DNA from: Cristatella mucedo | Taxonomy: Eukaryota > Bryozoa > Phylactolaemata > Cristatellidae | Assembly: GCA_009760855.2 (NCBI GenBank) | Contig: WPIO01000042.1 | Location: forward strand, 1,322,501-1,386,500 | Direction: 5' to 3' | Length of the DNA stretch: 64,000 nt | In this document: positions 33,076 through 44,449 of the stretch, piece by piece | How positions within the stretch are numbered: the stretch's first letter is position 1 | Layout of the letters: each line of letters starts with the position of its first letter | The notes under the pieces: generated by a model | Seen by the model: the letters and a program-made list of their open reading frames with translations, nothing else | What the model was told of the DNA's origin: nothing | Database searches by the model: none | Translations under genes and position numbers: made by a program

Positions 33076-33876
33076 TTTCAGTTTGTGAGTTCCCCAATGC
33101 AAGTCCTTCAAACTCTTCTTTTGTAATCCCATCATCAGATAAAGCATTAGAATCTTTGAGATATATTGATAATTAGAATTTAAAGCATTCCTTTTACGTT
33201 TGTCTATTTCTGTAAGCACACCATCAACTGACACAAAAATACCGATAGAGCTAAAAAGAATGTTACAGCATGGCTAATAAACGGTAATACTTGAATATAA
33301 GTACTTGAAACAGTTACTCCTAATGCTATTACTATATTTATAAATTTAATTACATATCTAGCTCTTGATAATTTTATTAGGCATCCCCTAATTTTGTTAT
33401 TAAATTTAGCAGTCTCTTCATATTTTTTAACAGAAAAATCTTTTCTCAAATTTGGCATTTTTCTATATCTGTGTAAATATTTTTTTTGAGTTCCACCAAT
33501 CCATAGTCTCTTCAATCAACTCTTCGGGAGGTTCAAAGTCTTTTCCTTGATCTATTTATTTTTTTATTTGTTTTGTTAGTTCTATTTGTTTACAGTAAGC
33601 TTCTGATTTATTTTTATTTATTTTTTCTATTTTTAAGTCATTGAGAAACTCTTCAAAGATTGACCCATCTCTAACCTTAGTAAATATGTTAGCGGTTTCT
33701 GGTTCAGAGTGATTGATTCTTAAAGCCTTGTGTTCAATAACTAGTTTAACAGCGTTTAGTAATGTTGATCTAATGTCTTCAATTCTACCCATAGGATATG
33801 AACAAATCTTAAAATTTGAATGATGCTGACCTTGACCTTCATTAAGACAATCCCTACTCCTTGTTTCAATACCCAC
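33062..33876 (-). pseudogene. Membrane protein of unknown function, broken
   Basis: About 270 codons in segments. The N-terminal part (33,556-33,876) is soluble, with RIEDIRSTLLNAVKLVIEH. An in-frame TAA follows, then EPPEELIEETMDWWNSKK. After a shift come two hydrophobic segments (YVIKFINIVIALGVTVSS and LPFISHAVTFFLALSVFL). The acidic C-terminus lies in a further frame and ends near 33,062. The start is GTG exactly where ATG is expected after CATTATATAGAA. Unknown family; possibly an envelope-like or assembly membrane protein. Confidence 0.45.
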
Positions 33877-33913
33877 TTCTATATAATGTTTGTTTTTCTT
33901 TTAATTAAAATAA

Positions 33914-34387
33914 TTATGCTGATTGTGCTTCTAGAGCTGCAGCAGTAGCCCTTTGTATTGAGCTAACACCATCTGATAGATCAGGAAGAACTGCATAACA
34001 CTCGTCTCTAACGATTCCAGAGATGTCTGGTTTAACTCCTGAAACTCCTGAAATAACTGTTGAGAGTGTTGGAAGTTGAGATGCAATCCATGTTGTATAG
34101 CCAGAGATTTCAGAAGGATCGTCAAGAAGTGTGTCTACTTTAGACCTAACAGTAGATTCAAGATTTGCTGTTACATCAGTTAAGCCGGCAGTTCTAATCT
34201 TTTGAGCTTCGATATCACATTCATCGAGATATAACTTCTTAACCGAATTGTCAGTCATAACTGAAAAATCTGAATCAAGTGTTTGGGAATCATACGCAGT
34301 CATTCTTGACCTAACAAGATAATCAACGTAAGACTTAAGGAGAGTAGCACTAGTAGCAAGATTGGGGTCGGTAACGTCGTTCTGCAT
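33914..34387 (-). CDS. Unknown intact protein of 157 residues
   Basis: ATG preceded by TTTTATATAGGAA and an open frame to TAA. Starts MQNDVTDPNLATSATLLKSY; helical, acidic, no Lys-rich segment, no membrane span, no cysteine pair pattern. The C-terminal third is Ser/Ala rich and ends ATAAALEAQSA. I do not recognise it. Because most long genes of the element are broken, its intact frame is notable. It lies 41 bp downstream of the small-protein cluster on the same strand. Confidence 0.6.
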   Translation of the reverse strand: MQNDVTDPNLATSATLLKSYVDYLVRSRMTAYDSQTLDSDFSVMTDNSVKKLYLDECDIEAQKIRTAGLTDVTANLESTVRSKVDTLLDDPSEISGYTTWIASQLPTLSTVISGVSGVKPDISGIVRDECYAVLPDLSDGVSSIQRATAAALEAQSA

Positions 34388-34428
34388 TTCCTATATAAAA
34401 AACGAAAATTACTTATATGTAAAAGTGA

Positions 34429-34686
34429 TTAGTTTTTTGTTTTTACATCATCAAATATTTGATGAAATTTATCAAATGCTGAAGTATATTTTCTTTCTTT
34501 CTTTTTCATTTTATCATATGCATCACAAACATCTAAAAGAACCCAAATTTTTGGTGCAGGTAGTTTAAACATATGCTTATACAAATCTGTAGGGATGTAT
34601 GGTGTGTCATCCTCAAAACCACAAAACTTTTTAGCAATTCTTATAGCATACTCACAACAAAGAATTCTTGAAACTTTTTGATCCAT
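34429..34686 (-). CDS. Small tandem-family protein, copy A, 85 residues
   Basis: MDQKVSRILCCEYAIRIAKK opens the protein. The family pattern is MD(Q)KVSRIL-C-E-x-A, a middle with Asp-Leu-Tyr-Lys, then VLLDVCDAYDKMKKK. Intact. CCTTATATAGGAAG lies just before the ATG. The family is unknown to me; all-helical and cysteine-containing. It is one of five head-to-tail copies between the 157-aa gene and the PolB remnant. Confidence 0.65.
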   Translation of the reverse strand: MDQKVSRILCCEYAIRIAKKFCGFEDDTPYIPTDLYKHMFKLPAPKIWVLLDVCDAYDKMKKKERKYTSAFDKFHQIFDDVKTKN

Positions 34687-34701
34687 CTTCCTATATAAGG
34701 T

Positions 34702-34984
34702 TTAAATATTTGATTTAATAGAATCTAATTTTCTATTCTCGTATATTTGTGTAGCCTTATCTTCTAATTTCCTAATAGGCTTATCAATAACTTCATATTG
34801 ATTAGTAATGTCAAGAAGCGTGTCAATAAATAATGGGTCTAATTCTTTTAACATTTTATAAGATTTACAAGTAACTTCAAATTCAGATTTACAACCTCCT
34901 AATAGGTGTGAACAAATTAAAAATATAATATTACGTGCAGCATAATGTCCAATAACCTTTTTCAAACTTTTCAACAAAATCCAT
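34702..34984 (-). pseudogene. Small tandem-family protein, copy B, frameshifted near start
   Basis: ATG (MDF) preceded by CCTTATATAGGAA; a one-base shift within the first codons leads into KKVIGHYAARNIIFLICSH, which aligns with the RILCCEYAIRIAKKF region of copy A. The end DPLFIDTLLDITNQYEVIDK matches VLLDVCDAYDKM. About 91 codons open after the shift. Confidence 0.5.
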
Positions 34985-34998
34985 TTCCTATATAAGGT

Positions 34999-35381
34999 TT
35001 AAGAATTGTTTAATTCATTTTTTCTATCCTTCACACCTTTTAAAAACACTATAATTATAAAATGCTTTTGAATATTCCTCTTCACTTTTTTATGTGTATC
35101 AATTGCATCACAAATATCTATAAGGTCAGAAATTATTGAATCATCTAATTCATAAAGACTCTTATAAAGATCAAAAGGAATGACAGGATTCCTATTAAAA
35201 AACTAGTAGCACTATAAAAACAAGTTCTAGAACTAATAGACTCAACCATAAGAATTGCAAATGCTAAAGCATCATCATAACAAAGAATTCTTAAAAATTT
35301 TTCATAAATATTTTCTACCTCTTCTTTAGTTCCATCCCTTTTCATATTAATACTTCTTAAATCATTATATTTACGTTCCAA
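34999..35381 (-). pseudogene. Small tandem-family protein, copy C, frameshifted
   Basis: YEKFLRILCYDDALAFAILM corresponds to the family N-terminus. After a shift near 35,200, PFDLYKSLYELDDSIISDLI and DICDAIDTHKK correspond to the family C-terminal half. Its start is unclear: the first in-frame ATG is at about 35,345, and it is the least conserved copy at the 5' side. Confidence 0.45.
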
Positions 35382-35418
35382 ACTATAAATGAAATTTTAA
35401 TATTTTGAATACTCTAAA

Positions 35419-35622
35419 TCATATTCTTATTTTCTTTTTTTTACATTTATCATATAAATCACTAATCTGTGAAAGAACAGAAAATTTTGAATAATCTAAT
35501 AAATAAATACTCCTACGAAACTCTTTAGTAACACAAGTAGATATCTTTGGAAAACCACAAAATACACTAGCTATCTCTTCAGCACCTTCACATCTTGGAA
35601 TTCTTGAAACTTTTTGATCCAT
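35419..35622 (-). CDS. Small tandem-family protein, copy D, 67 residues
   Basis: MDQKVSRIPRCEGAEEIASV, then LLDYSKFSVLSQISDLYDKC, clear family features. It ends early at KKKKIRI in an A-rich run, so it may have lost its tail by a one-base change. CTTTATTTAGG stands in for the usual motif upstream. Confidence 0.55.
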   Translation of the reverse strand: MDQKVSRIPRCEGAEEIASVFCGFPKISTCVTKEFRRSIYLLDYSKFSVLSQISDLYDKCKKKKIRI

Positions 35623-35669
35623 CTTTTTTCCTAAATAAAGTTTAAGATTGTTTAATAGAACTAATTAAT

Positions 35670-35936
35670 TTATACTCCTTGTTTTGTTTTTGGGCTTTTT
35701 GATTTCTTAGATGCTTCTTCAAGCATTTCATTTATCTTACCTCTACAATCCATTAGTTTATCAGAAGCTTCACAGATTTCTATAAGAACTCTAACAAATG
35801 AATAATCTAAATCTGGAATAAGTTTATCAAGAGAGTGTCTAATTATACGTTGATCATTACCTTTAAGTTTTTGAAGACACATCTTTACAGCCATATCTCT
35901 GGATTGTTCACAGCTTAGAATTCTCGAGACGTCCAT
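35670..35936 (-). CDS. Small tandem-family protein, copy E, 88 residues
   Basis: MDVSRILSCEQSRDMAVKMC, then LDYSFVRVLIEICEASDKLM and a Lys-rich tail ending SPKTKQGV. Intact, with CTTATATAGAA directly before the ATG. Its first codons overlap the end of the truncated polymerase frame, so this gene's promoter forms the break point of PolB. Confidence 0.65.
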   Translation of the reverse strand: MDVSRILSCEQSRDMAVKMCLQKLKGNDQRIIRHSLDKLIPDLDYSFVRVLIEICEASDKLMDCRGKINEMLEEASKKSKSPKTKQGV

Positions 35937-37922
35937 TTCTATATAAGTAAGAATCCATATACTCGTAAGGATAAACTCCTTTTCTTGTTATGGCATCTTT
36001 GAGAACATTAACATCAATGTCTGGATATAATGTTTTAAAGACACCAATTGTAATGTCAAAGTTTGAATTTGCTTTCTTTAATGAAGTAACAATATCACTT
36101 AAACCATTATTCATAAAATTAAAAGAATCTTTAAACTCGAAATTCTCAAATGACATTGATATATAGTTCTCCATATTATGTGCAACAGGCTTACAATCAA
36201 GACCAAATGCTGACATTCCTTTTACAATCAAATGAGAATCATAACCTTTCAAGTTGTGAATAAAGATTGGAAGTTTCCGGCTAATTTTTTTGAATCTAAC
36301 GAGCGAATTACAAAGTTTATGTGCTGCTCCTCTAAACTTACCTGTAAAATGGCAATGATCTCTTACTTTAAACTTTCCATTTACATAATTAAATTCTTTT
36401 GTACAAATCCAACATTTTTTAGAATATTTAAATTGCTTATGAGTATCAGAATCAAAAATAATAGGTGCTTCAACGTGATTTAATAGTTTCTTTTTAATTC
36501 GTTAGAAGTATTAATTATAAATTCTAATAGTAGTTCAACACAATATTTCCCTCTGTTTAAAAACCTATCTATAACATTTCCATTAATATCAACAATAATC
36601 GCACATAAACCACATGGAACTTGTAACATATTCGTTCATGTATCACTACATTTACCAGTTGTTAATTTACTATTGCAATAAGTTGGATTGATATTGTTAG
36701 ATACTATACTTTCATAACAAACATCACATGTCTTTACATTCAAACTCTCAAAATCCGCATAACAAACGTATGGAGACTTAATAAGTTTTTTGTGGTCACT
36801 AAAACTTAAAAGTATAGTATCCTTTGTTCGTCCTGTTTTCTTATTTTCAACAATACCAGGCATTTTTAATTTGGAATAAGTAGAGTTAAGACCTTTACAT
36901 AAATCTAAGTGATTCTGAAAATCTACATCTGAAAACAGTTTGTCCATACATCTATGACAATAAAATATTGATCCACTTTTATTAGGTGTTCTACAGAGTC
37001 CACTAAAATTCTTTATCAATGCATAATGACTTGTTTCGGATTTTGTTATCAACAGGAGATTAATATGTCTATCTGGAACCTCTAATTTTCTTGATACAAT
37101 TTTTAGAGGATATACACCAGATTTGTCATTATATTCGTTAACATTTATACTAACATTAAATAGTTTACCAAGTTTTTTAACATCAATTACTTTGAGTGGC
37201 CATTCAAGTTGTGAAAGAGCTTCATTTAGTTCTTGATACTTACTTCTTAATATATTAATTAAATCAATGTATCTCTCTGGATGTACACTTACAGGATGTA
37301 GGAATCTTAATACACACCATAAAGCACAATATTTATCTTTATTCTTTATATTAACACAGCAGCGCTTCTTTGCTAAACCAGTTGGTAGTGGTAAATAAGA
37401 CGAACCAGCTATAATAATATATTCAATAACATTAATCTCAAGACGTTTTACTCCTATTAGCCTCCAACCAGAACCTGGATTCTTGTCAATCATTTTATCT
37501 ATTGATTCCTTTAAAGATTTTAATTGGTCTTTAATAATATTAGTATAATCAGATCTTTTAACAACTGCAACCAACTTAGAACCTGTTACAACACTATGAC
37601 TATGTGTGTCAGTTTGACTGTGATATGAATGAATTGAAATCTCCGTTTGTAATTTAAATGAAGAAAATCTAGTTGTTACTTCTTTTAACACATTGTTATA
37701 ACTTGGTATTAAACTATTAAACAAATCATCAATTTTAATTGCAGAATAGTCTCTTCCTTTAAGAATATATCTATCATGCTTTCCACTTGCTCCAACAAAA
37801 TCTAATTTAAACTTATGAAGCCTAGAAGCAATACTTTTACTAGGAGTTATGTCATCAATATTCATTAGTCTTCTTGACTCACTGTAAAAAGAGTTTCCCT
37901 TTTGAGGACTTCTTCGGTACAT
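35908..37922 (-). pseudogene. Protein-primed type DNA polymerase B, N-terminal and exonuclease part only
   Basis: 428 codons are open from MYRRSPQKGNSFYSES (37,922). Features: CALWCVLRFLHP, a zinc finger YCHRCMDKLFSDVDFQNH, and exonuclease motif I in VCYADFES. After a stop near 36,636 and a shift near 36,480 come CWICTKEF and VRDHCHFTGKFRGAAHKLCN, then exonuclease motif II in IFIHNLKGYDSHLIVKG. The homology ends at KGVYPYEYMDS, just before exonuclease motif III. All palm motifs and the thumb are absent; what follows is the promoter of small gene E. Roughly 600 codons of homology remain of an expected 1,000 or more. The element cannot copy itself. CTTAGTATAG precedes the ATG. Confidence 0.85.
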
Positions 37923-37947
37923 CTATACTAAGCAGATTTGTGTTCAA

Positions 37948-38095
37948 ATAAAAAATCATAGGACAAAATTTTTAGTGCTGGAGGAAAAGTCCACTTTTAG
38001 GACAGTTCCCCTTTTTAGGACATCGAATGTGAACGTAGTGAACATGAAGTGTCCTAAAAGGGGAACTGTCCTAAAAGGTGACTTTTCTTACAACA
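37948..38095 (-). repeat. Polinton right terminal inverted repeat, itself palindromic
   Basis: Near-exact inverse of 16,786-16,938, differing by a few single bases and lengths of A/T runs. The same internal hairpin (about 40-bp arms) is present. It lies directly upstream of the PolB start. Confidence 0.92.
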
Positions 38096-38101
38096 GACGT
38101 A
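38096..38101. repeat. Polinton target-site duplication, right
   Basis: GACGTA, matching GACGTC at 16,780-16,785 in five of six bases. Confidence 0.65.
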
Positions 38102-38346
38102 GCGTCATAGACGTGTGCCAGCCAGTCGAAATTTAAAGGGCCGACCGCTGCAGCCGCCGCCTACCCCGAGGTGCTGGGGGTGAGCGGCCTTCAGCCCCAC
38201 CCCTCCGCAGTCAATGACCTGGTGTTTGTCTGCTGTGGCCGGTCTCAGACTGTCAGCCGACCAGGTCTATTCACAGCCATCAATGGCCTTATCCAAGATC
38301 ATTGATCTGCCTTTGACCTAGGCAGTGCAACGGCCATGTAGAAATA
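38102..38346. other. Unassigned flank
   Basis: GC-rich host sequence directly right of the element; no gene seen. Confidence 0.5.
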
Positions 38347-38946
38347 CAGCGGTACCTCGGCTTACGAGTGTCTCGACATATGAACGTTTCGAGAGGCAAT
38401 CTGTCTGTCGGCCGATGTTTTGCTTTTAGTTGCGAGGTAAAATTCGGGTAACGAGTCAGCTTCAGATACTCTACCACTAGTTGCCGCAGTGAACGACGTT
38501 GACACTGCCTGTGGTTACTCAGGCCAACAAGGGTAGGGCAGCGAACGACGTTTCCTTCCAAGACGCGGCCCTACTACTCGAGTGTGACGCCAAGCCCAGG
38601 CCAGTTGGATCGCTCCCAGGGCAGACTCAAGCGAGCCATCGCGGTGCTTAGACGAACAAGATCGCCAAACTCCGGTGTTAAATTTGGCTACTGCAGGAAC
38701 AGCTAAATACGTACTGTATTATATTAAGCAATATAATCGTGTGAGAGCTCACTGCTTAATTCATAACGATCGGCGCGTCCACACAAAGGCCCAGCCAATA
38801 AACAATCTCAGTGTCTTTTGGGGGTGCGGAACGAATTGATGACATTTCAATTTATTTCAACGTGGAAAATTGATTGGAAATATGATTAGTTTGACTTAAG
38901 AGCTCTGGCATGGAAAGAATTAAGCTCGTAAGCCGAGGCACCACTG
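38347..38946. mobile_element. pogo/Tigger-like MITE, complete 600-bp copy
   Basis: Ends CAGCGGTACCTCGG and CCGAGGCACCACTG are inverted repeats; TA flanks both sides (38,345-38,346 and 38,947-38,948). No transposase. The interior matches 7,300-8,111 and defines the empty site for the hAT insertion there. Confidence 0.9.
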
Positions 38947-39261
38947 TAACCCGAAGTACTTCCGGCCGATGTCTATTTATCTCCGTAAGTCAGCCTTCAA
39001 AAGAGGCCAAAGTTTCCTTTGAAAAGTAAGTACAATACTTCGCTTAAGTAATAACATAATTTTGCGTACTATTTTTTACAATGATGCAATTCATCGAAAT
39101 ATTTTGTTGAGCAGAGCGTGCGAGGCGTGCGCTAGGGCGGCGATGGGTAAACGAAGCCTTTTCCGTTTTCTTTTTAAGATTTGAGAATCTGCTCTCGTCA
39201 GAGAAAGTGCCGGTCAGCGGTATAACAGCTAGGCATCTGCCGGCAGCGTCGAGCTCAAAGA

Positions 39262-40138
<877 letters not shown>

Positions 40139-41939
40139 AGGGATCTCTCCTAATGAAGCCAACGTAAGCGTATTCCCGCACATCCCTTCACTTCCGGAGC
40201 ATTATTGGATATAACGATGAAGCAAGCCTTGCCGCTAGTGGCTCGATTCGATGCCGGACCGCCCACCTGATCAGAAGCTTAAACACGCGTCGCCTCGGTC
40301 GGCTTCCGCTAGTCCTCGTCGGGCGCGCACGCCCGCTGCGGCAGTGCCATATTTTGAAATCAGCCATCTATCCACCGCTGGCAACCAAAAGCGATAGGCG
40401 GCCCGAGAGTCGGGGCGGAGGTATGTCGATTTTGGCAAGGACCCCCGGTACCGGGTCGGCGTCCGGATCTCGCTGACGAGGCTTGGTTGCTACGCTCGCG
40501 GTTTGCCGGAGGAGTCACGATTGCTGCGGAGGCATCGACCTCGAGTAACTGGCAGCTGTAAGCGCTGCTCCTTTGCCGCGCCACAGTTGCTTACGCCTCC
40601 TTCTATATTGTATATACTGTATATCTTTTTATACTTTTACAAGCCTGGAGAACAATGCGACACCGTTATGCTGCACGGTTTTCCTAAGGGGATGAAGTTC
40701 TCTTTGGCCTTCTACAATCAATTTGCAATGAATGGGCTTTAGGTGAAAAATGATGTAATGAAGTAATCGAGTAGCAGATAAGTTTGGCTGAAAATGAAGT
40801 GCTAAGAGTCACCAGCCGCAGAGGGGATTTCATCTAGGAGTAGCTGTCATTTAATCGCAACAGTTCTGTACCTGCGGTTTTTAAGCACCTGTTAAGAGAA
40901 GAAGTCCGAAAAGAGCGAAATAGTGGGGAAAGTGTATTTTGCAAGGATCCCTTAGGGCATGGGGTGTTTGATAGTTCTGTTACGTTATAGGAAGTTATGG
41001 TTTGCATCGCCGCGGGCCATAATTCCAAAAGGTGGAATTTCTTCAATGTATAGAGATTCGTCTGGCAGAGGATTTTTTTGACATGACCTATCGCACCTAT
41101 CTAATCGATACAGAAGGATTTTAGGCAGTAAGAGAGCTGTTTATAAGGTTAATGAATTTCAATGTACACGTGGCAGATGGTCTATTTTATTGGACTAGGA
41201 ATATCTATTTATTTAAGAAAAACTGCACAAGCTAGAAGGAATTATTTCGGCAGCCCTGCTAAACAAAAGCTACGGTGGTCTGACGAATGGAGAATAACGG
41301 ACAACGAACGGGTGTTCGATTGAGAATTGGCGTTCCATACGAGGCCGAGCCATACGTCGCCATTTATTTAACTTTTATATGGCGTCAGTAATACCAATTG
41401 TTCACCTGCCAGACGAGATCAGATCTGTTTCCATGCAGAATACTAAATAAGCTCTTACTAGAGAATTTTGTAAATAAACTTTGAAGGCTTGCAAAACCTC
41501 GGCGATGAGGACTCTGTGGAGTGATTAGCTCTAAAGCTAGACTATAATTTAATAGCAAGGCTTGAAGTTTCAAGGTGTGAGTTGAGCTAGTCTGCCACGA
41601 TTAATGAACATGATACCGGCCCACTAATCATCTTTAAACCCAGCGTCACTCAACAGGTGGAGCACATGACCCTTAGGATTTGTTCAGAGAGCATCACTTT
41701 CATCGTGCCCGGCTTACCATTCCGAAGTGACTAGTCATGAGAGGATAACTATTCCTTCTCTTTTAAGTCAGCCTACTTTCAGTCGAGAATATTGAAAAAG
41801 AGACTTCTTAGATAAGAGTACGAAAGCCAAGCTAGTTATTTTGACTGGGTATGGGTTATTGCTATAATATTATTATGAATGCAGTAAACCTGTATTCAGG
41901 ACTTCTGGTCTGTTCCTATAATTGACCACAATCGGTGCC
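40139..41939. other. Unassigned, no gene seen
   Basis: No frame above 80 codons with protein-like features. A GC-rich part lies at 40.25-40.6 kb. Confidence 0.5.
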
Positions 41940-42119
41940 AACATCAACAGCTGGTCTGGTCTGGCATCAAAGATGCGGCTGCCACATATCGCCATATATC
42001 TCTTGCCTTCACTGGCTTTCTATCAAGCATTGAATCAATTCAAAATTCCCAGCCTGGCATACAAGCAAGTTCGCACACTTGCTCCTACCTACCCGTCAGA
42101 CCTTCTTTCTCCCCCATAG
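41940..42119 (+). mobile_element. LINE reverse transcriptase C-terminal remnant
   Basis: The frame FKIPSLAYKQVRTLAPTYPS with DLLSPP matches the (F)KxLTLAYKALHGLAPxYLSDLL block that ends CR1/L2-type reverse transcriptases. Neither LINE-A nor LINE-B is a close match. Very short. Confidence 0.4.
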
Positions 42120-43582
42120 TCGCTCTTTGAGCAACGATCTGCAGGTCTGCGAGTCCTAACACTGAGCGTGAGCTGTCTTGTTAGGCAGTCGGCTGGAAGT
42201 TACCTCTTTACTAGCCGTAATGCACAGACTATTGCTTCGCTTTTCCTAATAAGGCGTATGTGTTGTTAGCTGCCTGCCGAATATTTGTTAGCTGCGCGCC
42301 CAGGGCACTGTGTTGTTATCGTCGGCGTATTGCTAGCTTCATGTCTTCGAAAATTGGGCATGCTGTGCAGCTACCCGAACTAATGAGAGTCGCGCAGCAT
42401 AACACTGTCTTGACCAGATCATAACGGCAATGAGATAATAAAAGTGGTTTCTGAATTACAGCCCACGGAAGCAAGATATATCAAGTCTTACATTCGTAAT
42501 TTCTAACATAGCTTCGCCATGATTTAGCCACTACTGCTGGTGCTTTAAATAACTGCTTCCTTGCCGCCATGAAGTTGCCGGTCGAGGTTGATGACAGGAA
42601 CTTGATAGATCAACGTATTTGTGAAATAAATTGCTTCCATGATATGCAATTATCGACTTGCTTTTGTTTAGGCAGCAACTGTGACTATCTGCCGCCTCGC
42701 TTCGATGGGCCAGCGTAGCCACCATCTTGCTACGTTGTCGAGGACTGGCACCGCCAAGGGTCCCATGTTTGTCAGCAAAGAACTTGATCACTGGAGCTGC
42801 TACAGCACGAGCTCAACACTTGGCATCGCCTATGAAAAATGTCTTGACCACTGCTAGTGTCATCATCCGTCTCCAAAGACGGAGCTGTTGGTGCTTCAGC
42901 GCTCTTCCTGCTCATGTGCGTGAGCTTATCCAAACAGAGTTTAAACTAACAAACCGACATGCTTCATGCTCAGCGAACGTGAACTGCCTAGAAAGGGATT
43001 CGGTTATCATTAGGCTCTGTACAGGTTTTGTGCTAGACTAGTTAAATGCAGCACAATTGACCCTCCACACTGTGGACATATTGTCTAAGCTTCTTTGAAC
43101 AAACTCAGTCGTGGTATTGTATTGCAAAAATGGCAGCTTGGACGTTTGTTGAAACCAGTCCCAAAGCTTCTCAGGAAAAACACGACTGCGAGAGTAAAAG
43201 TAAAGTTTAGCTGATCTAACAGCAGCCTCGTTTGCTGAGAGAGCCACAAAAGCCCCGATCTGCATAGGGGCGATGATGCCTACAGCTTCAGTCGTTAACA
43301 TATCGCTTCACGATAGCACTGCTGACAGCCGCAATCTCTTAGTGTATTTCTGGTACCGAACTAGAAAAGATGATCAAAGCAAAATTCAAAATTTTTTTAA
43401 TCAAAGAAATTCAAATCTTGCAAGGCTGGCTCTGCACTTGTCGGTCACTAATCGATGAGCCTGGCTGCTCGTAACATAATCTCAAGCAAATGCCGTTGCT
43501 GCGTTCGCATCAAACTGAACCAGTGCCAACATTTGCCAAGGTAAATGTCCCTGACCTTTCTACACTAATCGGGAAGTTTTTT
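42120..43582. other. Unassigned, no gene seen
   Basis: Only short frames without recognisable features on either strand. Confidence 0.5.
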
Positions 43583-43740
43583 TTGCTGATTGAACAGGCT
43601 CATTTGTATAGTGGCAGAAGAGCATTGTCGGCTATAGTCACAGGCTTGCGATTGGCAATGAAGGATCGCCCAACTCTATGATTCGAACCAACTAATTCAG
43701 TCATGAAGAACGAGCACATTACCTAAAGGGCTATTACGAT
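43583..43740 (-). mobile_element. tRNA-derived SINE
   Basis: Minus-strand B box GGTTCGAATC followed by GGGCGATCCTTCATTGCC, a body matching 6.2 kb (TTTGTATAGTGGCAGAAGAG on the plus strand) and the terminal TTCAATCAGC. Confidence 0.6.
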
Positions 43741-44449
43741 CTTTGGAAACATCCGAGTAAGGCTCACATGCAGTGCTGATGCCGTTTTATCATTGCTAAG
43801 CATGACAGCTGACAGCATGCTAAATATTGTGTCGGCTTCAAGGACGCTACTGAAAACCCTAGCCGTCGCACTAAAACTCCTCGATGCGTAAACACAGCTT
43901 TGTCGACTCATAGCGGATAAATGCACTGCATGCCTGCAACCTCAGTGCACGTGGGAGTTTTCCAACATTTGAATATTTTACACAGACAAGAGCTCTCGGC
44001 TGTATTAGCTGCTCATCTCTACTCGATTCGTGGATCGTACTTGACAGGACATTGGCTGTCGTTCATTGCTCGCAGGAAGGGAAGGTGCAGCAATTCGTTT
44101 ACCGACGACCAAATAAGCTTAAAGGGATTTTCTTTGAATAGCGCCGCTAACGATACCCAGAAAATTCTGTAGAAGGCAAATATTCTCACAGCCGCCTTTG
44201 CATATCCTTGCAGCTCACGGTGGGTGAGATGGGAGTTACGTTGACTGATGTAGTCGTTGAGTGTGTTGAAAATTTGTCTGCATACTTCATTCTGGTATTT
44301 TATGTATGTGGGCTCGCGTGGCGGAGCACCGCTGCACTGAGGGCTGGAATTCTCAGCATCATATTATCACAGCATCCTCTTAGCATAAGCATCAGTTCAT
44401 TACTTGAAACTCGTCAAGGACAAATGCTCGAGTATCTACAGCGACCCCT

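Larger units (their letters stand above)
16786..38095. mobile_element. Complete Maverick/Polinton element (integrated adintovirus-like virus), about 21.3 kb
   Basis: Defined by matching terminal inverted repeats, a 5-6 bp flanking duplication and the full Polinton gene set. That set is retrovirus-like integrase, protein-primed type PolB (N-terminal half only), packaging ATPase, adenain protease, double jelly-roll capsid protein and penton-like proteins. Extra genes are a PLA2 protein, HNH-AP2 endonuclease, four fibre genes, a YqaJ-type exonuclease and a small-protein family. It is AT-rich throughout and its edges are sharp. Nearly every large gene has at least one stop or shift and PolB lacks its catalytic half. 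It is therefore a decayed, non-replicating copy that may still express some small genes. Confidence 0.95.
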
